Part shown: positions 8,885 to 17,244 of the stretch, one piece after another | Layout of the letters: the number at the start of each line of letters is the position of its first letter | Position numbering within the stretch: the first letter of the stretch is position 1 | From: Undibacterium sp. 5I1 | GTDB lineage: Bacteria; Pseudomonadota; Gammaproteobacteria; Burkholderiales; Burkholderiaceae_D | Assembly: GCF_034314085.1 (NCBI RefSeq) | Contig: NZ_JAVIWI010000001.1 | Span: 2,728,001 to 2,792,000 of the forward strand | Direction of reading: 5' to 3' | Length of the DNA stretch: 64,000 nucleotides | Notes under the pieces: model-generated | The model's input: only the letters and a program-made list of their open reading frames with translations | The model's database searches: none | What the model was told of the DNA's origin: nothing | Position numbers and translations under genes: made by a program

Positions 8885-9054
8885 AGATTAGGATATGGCG
8901 ATTGAAAGAAAAAAGAATACTTATCGATCGAAACTAAGTAGGCGATATTTTTAATTTTTACTGAAACAATTTTAGAAGATTATTTTTTACGACGGGAAAG
9001 AAAAATATCTTCATTACCGCTCTTACTTTTTTTAAAATTTTTTGGAACTATCAG
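8885..9054. other. AT-rich spacer
   Basis: This 170-bp very AT-rich spacer separates the dGTPase-like and KilA-N genes. No ORF or clear hairpin is seen, but the length suggests a separate promoter for the KilA-N gene. Confidence 0.3.
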
Positions 9055-9807
9055 ATGACATCACAACAATTAGCACTGATTCCACATGTTGAAGAGGGAG
9101 AAATTATCGCTCAACGTTCATCTGATGGCTATATTAGCGCGACTGCTTTATGTAAATCCGTCAATAAGCAATTTTCTCACTACAACTCGCTCAAATCGAC
9201 GAAGGATTTTGTTCAAGAGCTATCAAAGCAAACGGGAATGCCAGAAACCCAATTAATCCATATTGTTAGTGGAGGGAATGCGCAGTTACAGGGCACGTGG
9301 GTTCATCCATACATAGCAATGAATTTAGCGCAATGGTTATCTGTAAAGTTTGCAGTCAAAGTAGCGCAATGGGTAACCGAGTGGCAACAGGGTAAAGCAA
9401 AAGTCGTTATGCCTGTCCATCTCGACAGGTATTTACAGAATCGTTCAAAAGTTCCATATACACATTTCTCTATGTTAAATGAGTTAACTTTGAATTTAAT
9501 AGCACCACTAGAGCAAGCGGGATATACGTTACCCCAAGATATGGTTCCCGACATCTCTGAGGGGCGAATGTTCTGTAAATGGTTGAGGGACAATAAAGGG
9601 ATTGAGCCAAACACGTTTCCAACTTATACACATTCATATCCTGATGGTCGGAATGTATCGGCTAAACTTTACCCTATTGAATTATATGAAGATTTTCGAG
9701 TACATTTCAATGAAATTTGGCTAATAAATCAAGCACCAAAATATTTTGCCGAGAGAGATATCAAAGCTCTCGGCTATGTGAAAACATTATTCCTGCCTGC
9801 GCCATAA
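9055..9807 (+). CDS. KilA-N domain protein
   Basis: This 250-residue protein has an N-terminal KilA-N domain (about residues 15-120). The hallmark SSDGYISATALCKSVNKQF is followed by GTWVHPYIAMNLAQWLSVKF and VAQWVTEWQQG. KilA-N is a DNA-binding domain of phage antirepressors and other mobile-element proteins. The C-terminal half (about 130-250) I do not recognise. It has no signal peptide or membrane segment. It lies between the dGTPase-like gene and the GHKL ATPase gene on the same strand and shares their AT-rich character, consistent with arrival on a mobile element. Confidence 0.88.
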   Translation: MTSQQLALIPHVEEGEIIAQRSSDGYISATALCKSVNKQFSHYNSLKSTKDFVQELSKQTGMPETQLIHIVSGGNAQLQGTWVHPYIAMNLAQWLSVKFAVKVAQWVTEWQQGKAKVVMPVHLDRYLQNRSKVPYTHFSMLNELTLNLIAPLEQAGYTLPQDMVPDISEGRMFCKWLRDNKGIEPNTFPTYTHSYPDGRNVSAKLYPIELYEDFRVHFNEIWLINQAPKYFAERDIKALGYVKTLFLPAP

Positions 9808-9899
9808 ATTCATCAAAAAAAACAATTAACGAGAACATCATCGCAATAAAAATAACCTTCTACCGATGCTGATCTTTTTTTTAAGCAATTGGAATAAAA

Positions 9900-11798
9900 A
9901 TGGACATAGAAACCTCTAGTGCGATAAAGCTTTTTTTTCCTAATCCATCGTTATCACTTGTGTATTTCGAAGCTATCGCAAATGCATTAGATGCGGGTGC
10001 TACAGATATCCAGATTCTCATAGCGATTGAAGCATTTACCGCTTCCGACACATTGAGTATCCAGATAACAGACAACGGGAAAGGATTTACAGAAGAGAGT
10101 TTTGAGCGATTCAAAACGTTAATGAAACCCAAAGACACTTTCCATAAAGGGATTGGCAGACTTGTTTTTTTGAATTATTTCGAAAACGTTGCGGTTACAA
10201 GTGAGTGGGCCAATACTAGAAGAAGATTTATATTTAAGGAGCGCTTTGACGGAAAATCGGAAATTGAAAAACTAACTGATTCGCTTAAAGCAGAAAAAAC
10301 TACCCTGCTATTCAAAAATTTCTCTAAAGATAAAGTTAAGTCTTACGATGATCTACGACCAGGAAGTCTGAAAGAAAAGATAGTCTCTCACTTCATGTTA
10401 ACCCTCAATGATTTACGTGATAGGAATGTCAATTTCAAAATAGATATCAATCTTGAGACCAAAGAAAGTAACGCGCAAAAGGAGTTTTTTTCAAGCGCCA
10501 TATCTATCTCCTCTGATGACCTTCCACAAATGAAACATAAGGTGATTTTTGACGAAACTATTGATGCGCACTCGAACATCGATATGCACTATTACATAAA
10601 GACGAACACTTCATCTGCGGCAAATTTACTAACAGCTGTGAGTATCGATGGTCGGACAATTCCCATAAGCCTCATACAATCTTCATCTATACCATATGGA
10701 AACTCAGCAGTTTTCATTTTTTCGTCAGACCTTTTCTGGGCGAGTGCGGACACCTCACGACAGCGGCTTATTCTCGCTGAAGGGCTTTCTGAAAGTGCGC
10801 TTTACTCAACGTTGCGCCGTGAAATTGGCACTGTCTTAGCTGAAAATATTCCGGAGATCGCAGAGAAAAACATGAAGACTGAAAAGAAATTTGAAGAGCA
10901 ATTCCCTCACTTATTGGGTTATTTTGATGGCGCTTCAGTTGGCTTAATTGATGGCGAGGATGCGTTAAACAGCGCGCAACAAAGGTTCTTTAAAATTCAA
11001 AAAGAAATTTTGCAATGCGAAAACATGACGGACGTGATTTACGAAAAATCTTTGGATGCGTCAGCGCGAACGTTAACTGAATACATTCTTTATCGTGAAA
11101 AAATAATAGCTAAAATGAAGGCGATGTCTTCCGATAACACAGAAGCCGAAATTCACAATCTGATCGTTCCTCGTTGGGAAAATTTCCAACAAGATTCAAT
11201 TATTAACGACGTATATCAGAATAACGCTTGGCTCCTTGACGACAAATTCATGACTTTTCGTACAATATTGAGTGAAGCGCGCATGGTTGAGGTCATTAAT
11301 GCCATTCGGTTGGATGATGAGGGAATTTCTGGTGAAAATGGTAGGCCTGATATTGCGATGATTTTTTCCGCCGACCCACAGGATTCAAACCCTGTCGATG
11401 TCGTGGTTATCGAAATAAAAAAGAAAACTGATGATGAAAAAGAAAATCAGTATGCAATAAATCAACTGTTGGACCGTGCTTATAAACTTGCGGAACATTG
11501 CCCAAACATTCAAAGAATTTGGTACTACGCAGTTCTACAGATTAATGATTCCTTCGCAAGAAGCCTAAGGCAACAAAAGTGGGCTCCTCTTTTCTCAAAG
11601 GGTAAAGTCTACTATCAAGAATTTCCGACTGAGCGCCCCAATGGCACAATTGTCCCAACACCTATCTTTGCAATGTCGTTTGATGCAATTGTTTCCGATG
11701 CTCAATCGCGCAACCATACCTTCTTGGAAATTTTACGCTCAGGAATGAAGCAGCAGTCAAAACGTCTAAGCGAGATGACGGAACCTCATAAGGATTAA
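9900..11798 (+). CDS. GHKL ATPase with C-terminal PD-(D/E)XK nuclease-like domain
   Basis: This 632-residue protein carries a Bergerat-fold ATPase at the N-terminus: N-box EAIANALDAGATD (E24, N28, D31), ITDNGKGF (D58, G60, G62) and HKGIGRLVFLNYF (glycine-rich lid near 84-86). This is the HSP90/MutL/MORC type. The middle (about 150-430) is unrecognised. Near residues 481-508, GRPDIAMIF and, about 20 residues later, VVVIEIKKK give the PD...(D/E)XK pattern of nucleases, followed by QYAINQLLDRA. ATP-dependent DNA cleavage or sensing is inference. The protein is not MutL (no MutL C-terminus) and not gyrase or a histidine kinase. It is the last gene of the AT-rich segment behind tRNA-Met and is the strongest candidate for a new defence-type protein here. 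Confidence 0.8.
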   Translation: MDIETSSAIKLFFPNPSLSLVYFEAIANALDAGATDIQILIAIEAFTASDTLSIQITDNGKGFTEESFERFKTLMKPKDTFHKGIGRLVFLNYFENVAVTSEWANTRRRFIFKERFDGKSEIEKLTDSLKAEKTTLLFKNFSKDKVKSYDDLRPGSLKEKIVSHFMLTLNDLRDRNVNFKIDINLETKESNAQKEFFSSAISISSDDLPQMKHKVIFDETIDAHSNIDMHYYIKTNTSSAANLLTAVSIDGRTIPISLIQSSSIPYGNSAVFIFSSDLFWASADTSRQRLILAEGLSESALYSTLRREIGTVLAENIPEIAEKNMKTEKKFEEQFPHLLGYFDGASVGLIDGEDALNSAQQRFFKIQKEILQCENMTDVIYEKSLDASARTLTEYILYREKIIAKMKAMSSDNTEAEIHNLIVPRWENFQQDSIINDVYQNNAWLLDDKFMTFRTILSEARMVEVINAIRLDDEGISGENGRPDIAMIFSADPQDSNPVDVVVIEIKKKTDDEKENQYAINQLLDRAYKLAEHCPNIQRIWYYAVLQINDSFARSLRQQKWAPLFSKGKVYYQEFPTERPNGTIVPTPIFAMSFDAIVSDAQSRNHTFLEILRSGMKQQSKRLSEMTEPHKD

Positions 11799-11821
11799 TG
11801 AGCGCCCCCCTTGATCGGGAG

Positions 11822-12361
11822 CTACCACGTAAAGTCATCCGGGATCTGAAAGGCGGCATACGGATCATCCGCATCGATTTCGGTCGTCGTCTTCTTCACC
11901 CGCACCACCAGTGACGCATCGCGCTCGGCGATTTTGTCCGCGATGATACGGGGCAGTAATTCTGTTTTACCGTCCAGACACACGATCACCAGTCGGCCAG
12001 CGATCAAATGCGTCTGTACCTCTGCTGACACATAGATCTTATCGATCTTGGTACCGTGAGTGTAGTAATAAGCGATGTCGCCGGCGCCCTTGCTTTGGCG
12101 ATTCTTTTGCACCAACTGCACAATTTGAGCAAAAACTGCTTTTTGGCTCGCGGCCGCATCGCGTTGGGCATTGAGTTCGCGAGCGCGTTCGGCATTTTTG
12201 CGCTGCACCTCAAGCGCGGCCAAACGCGCCTCATCTACGCTCCAGTTGCCAGTCCGGCGCTCGACCTTTTTCTGCTTGCTCTTTTCCTGGTGGACCAGTT
12301 TGGCTTTGTTTTTATCGACGAGTCCCGCTTTTAAAAATTGATCTTGTAACGACGCCATCAT
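11822..12361 (-). CDS. DUF2058 family protein (YaiL-like)
   Basis: This 179-residue soluble protein matches the DUF2058 (YaiL) family. A basic coiled-coil-like N-terminal half includes MASLQDQFLKAGLVDKNKAK. A C-terminal domain includes IAYYYTHGTKIDKIYV and ends in PYAAFQIPDDFTW. The molecular role is unknown; the family is conserved in beta- and gammaproteobacteria and is probably nucleic-acid associated (inference from the basic N-terminus). Tandem ATGs are present at the start; GGAG lies 4 and 7 nt before them, so the second (12358) may be used. It converges on the GHKL gene 24 bp away and marks the return to chromosomal background. Confidence 0.9.
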   Translation of the reverse strand: MMASLQDQFLKAGLVDKNKAKLVHQEKSKQKKVERRTGNWSVDEARLAALEVQRKNAERARELNAQRDAAASQKAVFAQIVQLVQKNRQSKGAGDIAYYYTHGTKIDKIYVSAEVQTHLIAGRLVIVCLDGKTELLPRIIADKIAERDASLVVRVKKTTTEIDADDPYAAFQIPDDFTW

Positions 12362-12808
12362 ACAACTCCGAAAAATAAGTGCCCACGGTCCAAGGCAACG
12401 CTGCCGACCAATGGCAAGCCGCTAGCATAGCAAAATTTGCTGTGCTGCAAGGCCATAACCCGCAATAAATAGGGTGGACTTTCCCCTAATTACTTAGTAA
12501 AGCTATTTCCCCGTAGGTGTGACGTAATTTTCAAACAAAGTCATTTGGATGTGAATCTTATTTGTTGAAAATTACGTACATTAAGAGACTCGCTTTTTAT
12601 TCAATCTTAGCAGGTGAATTTAAGCATTGTTACGGAACAACGGCAGTGCCTGTTTTGTCTGACGCATTCTTGTAAGCATTTTGATGTTTTGGTAAGGAAC
12701 CAAAAAGCGGGTCAATCTGTTGCAGCGACCACACCAAAAATTTTCCGCAGATATACTATTTTTTAAATTTCTTTCGTAACCGCGCAGCGCGTTTAGAGAG
12801 GGCATCAT
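12362..12808. other. Intergenic region with long inverted repeat
   Basis: This 447-bp gap holds the promoters of the divergent DUF2058 and DUF2158-GAF genes. It contains one near-perfect inverted repeat (12522-12577). A 74-residue minus-strand frame across 12620-12844 has a CGRC motif but no start signal or family resemblance, so I do not call it. Confidence 0.45.
12522..12577. repeat. Inverted repeat, 17-nt arms
   Basis: ACGTAATTTTCAAACAAA (12522-12539) pairs with TTTGTTGAAAATTACGT (12561-12577) with a single bulged base and a 21-nt loop. It could be a hairpin in a transcript or a regulatory or mobile-element relic; no T-run argues against a simple terminator. Confidence 0.55.
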
Positions 12809-12919
12809 ATGAGCATTACTTTTAAAATTGGCGATATTGTCCAACTCCGTGATGGTGGGGAGTTGATGACGATTGAGGCTATTCTCGTGTCAAACAGCGT
12901 GCAATACTTACCAGATTAG
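12809..12919 (+). pseudogene. 5' part of DUF2158-GAF gene, cut by IS21
   Basis: ATG 12809 follows a good AGAGAGGG ribosome site and encodes MSITFKIGDIVQLRDGGELM then TIEAIL, the start of a DUF2158 (YodC-like) domain. At 12888 the reading frame enters the IS21 element and stops at 12919 after 36 codons. Joining 12809-12887 to 15297-15937 gives an uninterrupted 239-residue frame, which identifies the original gene. The truncated product is probably non-functional. Confidence 0.85.
12879..12887. repeat. Target-site duplication, left
   Basis: CTATTCTCG occurs directly outside the left IS end here and again outside the right end at 15288-15296. One or two edge bases could belong to the IS ends, so the true duplication is 7-9 bp. 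Confidence 0.85.
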
Positions 12920-12991
12920 GGGTGGAAACAGCGTCCAAAAGTTTCCACCCTAGTGTGTCACCATCCGGTGTTTTAGCCGGAGGTATCTGGA

Positions 12992-14500
12992 GTGATTTAT
13001 ATGGACATCATTTACGAAATAAGAAGACGTCATTCAGTACAGAAACAATCGATTTCTGCCATTGCGAGAGAAATGGGACTCTCCCGGCCGACCGTACGCA
13101 AACATCTCAATACCGTCGAACAGCCTAAATATCAGCGGCTGCTAACGGTTTCACCCCGCCTCGATGAATATAAAGACCAGCTAACCTCCTGGTTAGAAGA
13201 AGAATCCAAACTACCCCGATCACGGCGCCGAACAGCGCAACGGCTATTTGAGGGGCTACAGGAACTAGGTTACGGCGGGGCCTACGACAGCATTCAACGA
13301 TTTGTAAAACAGTGGAAATCCAGCGCACATGGTCCAAAAATCACCGAAGCGTTTATTCCGTTGGTGTTTCTGCCAGCCGATGCCTGCCAGTTTGACTGGA
13401 GCCAGGAACAGGTGGAAATCGCTGGTATCGTGCAAACGATTAAAGTCGCCCATTTCCGGTTAGCCTATAGCCGCCAAATGTTTGTGGCCGCCTATCCCAG
13501 AGAAACGCAGGAAATGGTCTTTGATGCGCACATCCGGGCATTTACCTTCTTTGGCGGTGTGCCTGCCCGTCTGATTTACGATAATCTCAAGACCGTCGTC
13601 GACACCGTCTTTGTCGGTAAAGAACGTCAATTTAACCGGCGCTTTTTAACGCTGGCCAATCATTATCTGTTTGAACCAGTGGCCTGCACTCCTGCTTCTG
13701 GTTGGGAGAAAGGTCAGGTCGAGAATCAAGTTGGCAATGTACGGGAATGGCTGTTTACCCCGTTGGCCCGCTTTGCTTCCTTTGCGGATTTAAATGCGTG
13801 GCTCACAACCCGCTGCCAGGAATTAGCGCAACGTATGCACCCGACACAAAGTCAGCGCACCATTGCAGACTGTTATGCTGATGAGCAGCCTTTGCTTCGA
13901 CCTGTCAGCGCGCACTTTGATGGCTATGTAGAAAAAATGATGCGTGCCTCGTCCACTTGTCTAGTGAAAGTAGACCGGAATAAGTACAGTGTGCCAGCGC
14001 GGTTTGCCGGGCAGGCGGTATCTGTTCGCACGACAGCAAATCTGGTGCGGGTCGTCGCACAGGGCGAAGTGATTGCCGCCCATGCCCGTCAATTCAGTCG
14101 TGACCAGTTGATTTGTGATCCCTGGCATTACCTGCCTGTTCTGGAGAAGAAGCCTGGCGCTTTACGGAATGGCGCACCATTCGTTGAATGGACATTACCC
14201 AGAGCGGTTGTGCAAGTACGCGACCGGATTCTGAAGCAACCGAAAGGAGACCGAGCCTTCGTAGAATTACTGATGCTTGCCGGTGAAGCAGGACTTGATG
14301 CGCTTACTGTGGCATGTGAGTTAACTCTGGAGGGCGGCGTCATCAGTGCGCCTATCGTGATGAATGAATTGCGCCGTCTCATTGCGCCGCATTTACCCGC
14401 GGCAGCAATCCAACTGCCAGACACCATTGCTTTGACGATGGAACCTCTGGCGAACTGCCACCGTTATGATTATTTGCTGGGAGCGGCCAATGTCCACTGA
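12992..14500 (+). CDS. istA: IS21 transposase IstA
   Basis: This 502-residue DDE transposase has an N-terminal helix-turn-helix ([20 protein letters not shown], about 20-40). Its catalytic core shows [22 protein letters not shown] and [17 protein letters not shown], the D, D and E of the triad. A C-terminal basic domain contains [11 protein letters not shown]. The frame opens at a GTG (12992) with GGAGG 8 nt upstream; ATG 13001 in the same frame is an equally good start. Its 3' end overlaps istB by 35 bp, typical of IS21 translational coupling. Confidence 0.96.
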   Translation: MIYMDIIYEIRRRHSVQKQSISAIAREMGLSRPTVRKHLNTVEQPKYQRLLTVSPRLDEYKDQLTSWLEEESKLPRSRRRTAQRLFEGLQELGYGGAYDSIQRFVKQWKSSAHGPKITEAFIPLVFLPADACQFDWSQEQVEIAGIVQTIKVAHFRLAYSRQMFVAAYPRETQEMVFDAHIRAFTFFGGVPARLIYDNLKTVVDTVFVGKERQFNRRFLTLANHYLFEPVACTPASGWEKGQVENQVGNVREWLFTPLARFASFADLNAWLTTRCQELAQRMHPTQSQRTIADCYADEQPLLRPVSAHFDGYVEKMMRASSTCLVKVDRNKYSVPARFAGQAVSVRTTANLVRVVAQGEVIAAHARQFSRDQLICDPWHYLPVLEKKPGALRNGAPFVEWTLPRAVVQVRDRILKQPKGDRAFVELLMLAGEAGLDALTVACELTLEGGVISAPIVMNELRRLIAPHLPAAAIQLPDTIALTMEPLANCHRYDYLLGAANVH

Positions 14501-15257
14501 CCACGCTACCAGTTTAAAAACACTGCAACTCTATGGGATGGCTTTGGCATGGAGTGAGCTGCAGGCAGAAAAGCCCAGGCAAGCACATCGACCTGAAAGC
14601 TGGATGGAGCGGTTAATCCATGCAGAACAAACCGATAGGCAACTCAAGAGCTTACGCTATCAACTCAAAACAGCACGCTTCCCGATTCACCGTGACTTAA
14701 CTGGCATTAACTGGGCAGAGACTCCCTTATCGCAAACAGTGGTTGAGCAATTGGCGACCGCAGGATTTATGGAAACAGCGCACAACCTAATTCTGGTGGG
14801 TGGTACTGGCACCGGCAAGTCGCATTTGGCCACTGCCATCGGTGTCGCGGCAATCCATCATGGCAAGCGGGTGCGTTTCTTTAATGCGGTCGATCTGGTC
14901 AACCAGTTGGAACGAGAGAAGAGTCAGGGAAAGGTCGGCAATCTGGCGAAACAGCTCTGCCTGATGGACGCTGTCATTTTAGATGAGCTGGGATATTTGC
15001 CGTTTCCCGCTTCTGGAGGTGCATTGCTGTTCCATCTGATCAGCCATCTCTATGAAAAAACCTCGCTCATCATTACGACCAATTTGTCATTCGGCGAGTG
15101 GGTACAGGTCTTTGGTGATGCAAAAATGACTACCGCTTTGCTTGACCGTGTTACGCACCATTGCGACATCTTGGAAACCGGGAACGATTCTTACCGATTT
15201 AAGCACAGCAAAAATCGTTCTGAACAAGCCGATAAAGTGGAAAAATTTGGACGCTGA
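14466..15257 (+). CDS. istB: IS21 helper ATPase IstB
   Basis: This 263-residue AAA+ ATPase assists IstA in strand transfer and target choice. It has Walker [12 protein letters not shown] near residue 113, Walker [13 protein letters not shown], and sensor-like [19 protein letters not shown], the DnaC-like IstB signatures. ATG 14490 ([13 protein letters not shown]) is an alternative and more usual start; the frame from 14466 adds eight residues. It is intact. Confidence 0.96.
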   Translation: MIICWERPMSTDHATSLKTLQLYGMALAWSELQAEKPRQAHRPESWMERLIHAEQTDRQLKSLRYQLKTARFPIHRDLTGINWAETPLSQTVVEQLATAGFMETAHNLILVGGTGTGKSHLATAIGVAAIHHGKRVRFFNAVDLVNQLEREKSQGKVGNLAKQLCLMDAVILDELGYLPFPASGGALLFHLISHLYEKTSLIITTNLSFGEWVQVFGDAKMTTALLDRVTHHCDILETGNDSYRFKHSKNRSEQADKVEKFGR

Positions 15258-15287
15258 CAGGTGGTAAATATTGGACGCTGTTTGACA

Positions 15288-15296
15288 CTATTCTCG
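15288..15296. repeat. Target-site duplication, right
   Basis: CTATTCTCG directly follows the right IS end, matching 12879-12887. Confidence 0.85.
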
Positions 15297-15937
15297 GCAA
15301 TAAACATGATCAGGCTGAGTGTACTTGGGGAGCTGGCGCGCAGTCGCAACTGAAGGTATTTACGCTGGACTCACTTGTGCATGTGACGCCTGCCGATGCT
15401 CACAAATCCAATCAAGCCGTTTCAAGATATGAGGAAGGTTTAGACCCTAATGATCTGACGGTACAGCTATCTGAATTGTTGGTTGCGACTGCGGATACGT
15501 CGGATGAGTTGATTCATCACTCGGTTCAGGAAGTCTTAAAAATTGTGCTGGAAAAACTTAAGATGGATGTTGTGTTTGTGTCTGAATTTGTGGATGGCAT
15601 GCGGGTGATACGACAAGTTGAATGTCGCGACAATGCGCCGATTTTGAGTGCCGGCCAAGCCGATCCTTTGGAGGCGACATGGTGCCAGCGGATTGTGGAT
15701 GGACGCTTGCCACAAATTATTAATGACGCGCAGAAGCTAGCCCAAGAGATAGAAATACCGAAGACGCATCTGAAGATAGGCTCTTATCTTGCCACGCCGA
15801 TTATTCTGTCTGATGGCAATGTATATGGCACATTTTGCTGCTTTAGCTCTAAGGCAGACGACAAATTGGTAGAGCGGGATTTGAAAAATCTGCAGCTGGC
15901 AGCGAAGTACGCGGCAGAAAAACTTCAGCTTAGCTAG
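15297..15937 (+). pseudogene. 3' part of DUF2158-GAF gene (GAF domain)
   Basis: The frame continues the sequence cut at 12887: NKHDQAECTWGAGAQSQ and LKVFTLDSLVHV complete the small DUF2158 domain. A linker and a GAF domain follow (about residues 75-239 of the restored protein), including VFVSEFVDGMRVIRQVECRD, KIGSYLATPIILSDGNVYGT and FCCFSS. GAF domains bind small ligands or chromophores. A GTG at 15377 could still start a 186-residue GAF-only protein, so residual function is possible. The DUF2158 plus GAF combination is unusual to my knowledge. Confidence 0.82.
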
Positions 15938-16034
15938 CTTGAAAATTACCTGAAAACGCGATTAAAAATTAGAACAAAGAACAGAGTGGGGTCCGGTCAA
16001 CTGGCGTGATTAAGGTGATCTACTCTGCTCCGAT

Positions 16035-16074
16035 TGTCGCTAGCTACGAATGCCTTACCCGCGGCTAGCGACAT
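16035..16074. terminator. Hairpin between GAF gene and nitroreductase
   Basis: TTGTCGCTAGC (16035-16045) and GCTAGCGACA (16064-16073) form a strong stem between the convergent ends of the GAF remnant and the nitroreductase gene. It is probably a bidirectional terminator; T-runs are weak. Confidence 0.5.
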
Positions 16075-16081
16075 AGTCGAT

Positions 16082-16720
16082 TTACTTCACTTCAGTCACA
16101 AACTTGTCGGTTGGGCGACGGACTTTTTTCAGGTTAACTAACCAGTCTTTGTCTTCTTCGCGATAGCCCAACGGCAAAATCACAACGCTGCGCAGACCGT
16201 GTGCTTTGAGTCCAAGGATTTCGTCAACTGCGGCAGGGTCAAAACCTTCCATCGGTGTGCTGTCCACTTCTTCAAATGCGGCGGCGATCAGTGCTGATCC
16301 CAGACCGATATAGGCCTGACGTGCTGCATGTTGATAATTGACTTCGGCATCGCGTTTTGGGTAGGTGTTGAGCAGCATTTGGCGATAATTTTCCCAGCCT
16401 TCGTTTTTAAAATTACGAATATCGTTGGTCAGATCAAACATCATGTTGATGCGTTCTACAGTGTAGTTGTCCCATGCAGCGAACACTAACAGGTGTGAAC
16501 AATCGGTGATCTGGCCTTGGTTCCAAGCGACTGGTTTGATTTTTTCACGGACTTCTGGATTGGTAACGACGAAGATTTCGTAAGGTTGCAAACCGCTGGA
16601 AGTCGCGGTCAGGCGCGCTGCTTCCAGAATGCGGTCAACTTTTTCTTGCGGAACCGCTTTGGCAGGGTTCATCTTTTTTGCGGCATAACGCCATTCCAGC
16701 TTTTGAATTAAATCGGACAT
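16082..16720 (-). CDS. NfsB-like nitroreductase family protein
   Basis: This 212-residue FMN-dependent NAD(P)H oxidoreductase family member has RYAAKKMNPAKAVP (basic FMN-phosphate region), RLTATSSGLQPYEIFVV, ARQAYIGLGSALIAAAFEEV and VVILPLGYREEDKDW. These are the layout of oxygen-insensitive nitroreductases/dihydropteridine reductases of NfsB type. The physiological substrate cannot be read from sequence. The protein is cytoplasmic with no signal peptide. A family 1 repeat lies in the long upstream gap. Confidence 0.9.
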   Translation of the reverse strand: MSDLIQKLEWRYAAKKMNPAKAVPQEKVDRILEAARLTATSSGLQPYEIFVVTNPEVREKIKPVAWNQGQITDCSHLLVFAAWDNYTVERINMMFDLTNDIRNFKNEGWENYRQMLLNTYPKRDAEVNYQHAARQAYIGLGSALIAAAFEEVDSTPMEGFDPAAVDEILGLKAHGLRSVVILPLGYREEDKDWLVNLKKVRRPTDKFVTEVK

Positions 16721-17244
16721 GTGAATAACTTTCGGGTTGAGATTAATGTTTGCTAATAATGATTCTTAAGGGGCTCACTAAGAGCAAACAGAGTTTTAAT
16801 GACTTGTTACTTTGCCTAGTGTAACCGTGATCGAAATTAGCTGCACTGGCGTACTATTGTTCAGCTTATGGACATTCGACGGGCATTGTTTGATCCGTCA
16901 TCGACACGATGATGGAGATAGCCATTGCCCATTTATTCGCTGCGACCAAACGTCTGACTGATATGGGTCATCGCTGGCATTTGACAAGGCTCTGCGCCCG
17001 GTTTATCTGAATCCGCCCGGCTTAGTTGAAAGCGCGTGGGAATTCCCTCGCAGGGATAATACATAAGCTAATGCATAAGCCATAAAATATACTCTGGGCA
17101 TGTATATTTAAGTTGTCCATATACTTACTGGACAATAAGCCATATTTTAAAAAAATAAGGGGGAGTATATTGATTTAATATCTAACTAAGCAAGTAGATC
17201 GTAAGGATTTACCTGCCCGATATCACCGTTTTAAACGATAACGT
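16721..17244. other. Intergenic region between GntR and nitroreductase genes
   Basis: This 524-bp gap holds the nitroreductase promoter and, at 17087-17170, a family 1 repeat. The stretch 16860-17040 has chromosomal-like composition but only short frames with stops. It may be gene debris, which I could not identify. Confidence 0.4.
17087..17170 (-). repeat. Family 1 nested inverted repeat, copy A (84 bp)
   Basis: The outer ends are ATATACTC (17087) and GGGAGTATAT (to 17170). The centre is TTGTCCA-N10-TGGACAA (17113-17136). Read on the minus strand it aligns with copies B and C along the whole length (ATATACTCCCCC, then ATGGCTTATTGTCCA, TGGACAAC, AATATACATGCC). It is intergenic. Confidence 0.8.

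Larger units (their letters stand above)
12888..15287 (+). mobile_element. IS21-family insertion sequence, complete (2400 bp)
   Basis: The element starts TGTCAAACAGCGTGCAATA and ends TATTGGACGCTGTTTGACA, inverted termini of the IS21 type, and carries intact istA and istB. Further copies of the terminal motif occur inside both ends (GGAAACAGCGTCCAAAAG on the left, AATTTGGACGCTGACAG on the right), the usual multiple transposase sites of the family. It is flanked by a duplication of CTATTCTCG. Both genes are open and the flanks are undamaged, so the insertion looks recent. Confidence 0.95.

Noticed and set aside
12620-12844. 74-codon minus-strand frame with a CGRC motif
   Set aside because: It has no ribosome site or recognisable family, and it overlaps the promoter and start of the DUF2158-GAF gene.
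6670-12888. Integrative element with attL/attR at the tRNA-Met 3' end
   Set aside because: I searched downstream by eye for a copy of the tRNA 3' end and for an integrase and saw neither, so I call the segment accessory but not an integrative element.
16860-17040. Possible gene remnant in the nitroreductase upstream gap
   Set aside because: Short frames such as one starting MDIRRALFDPSS stop quickly, and I could not match any frame to a family.
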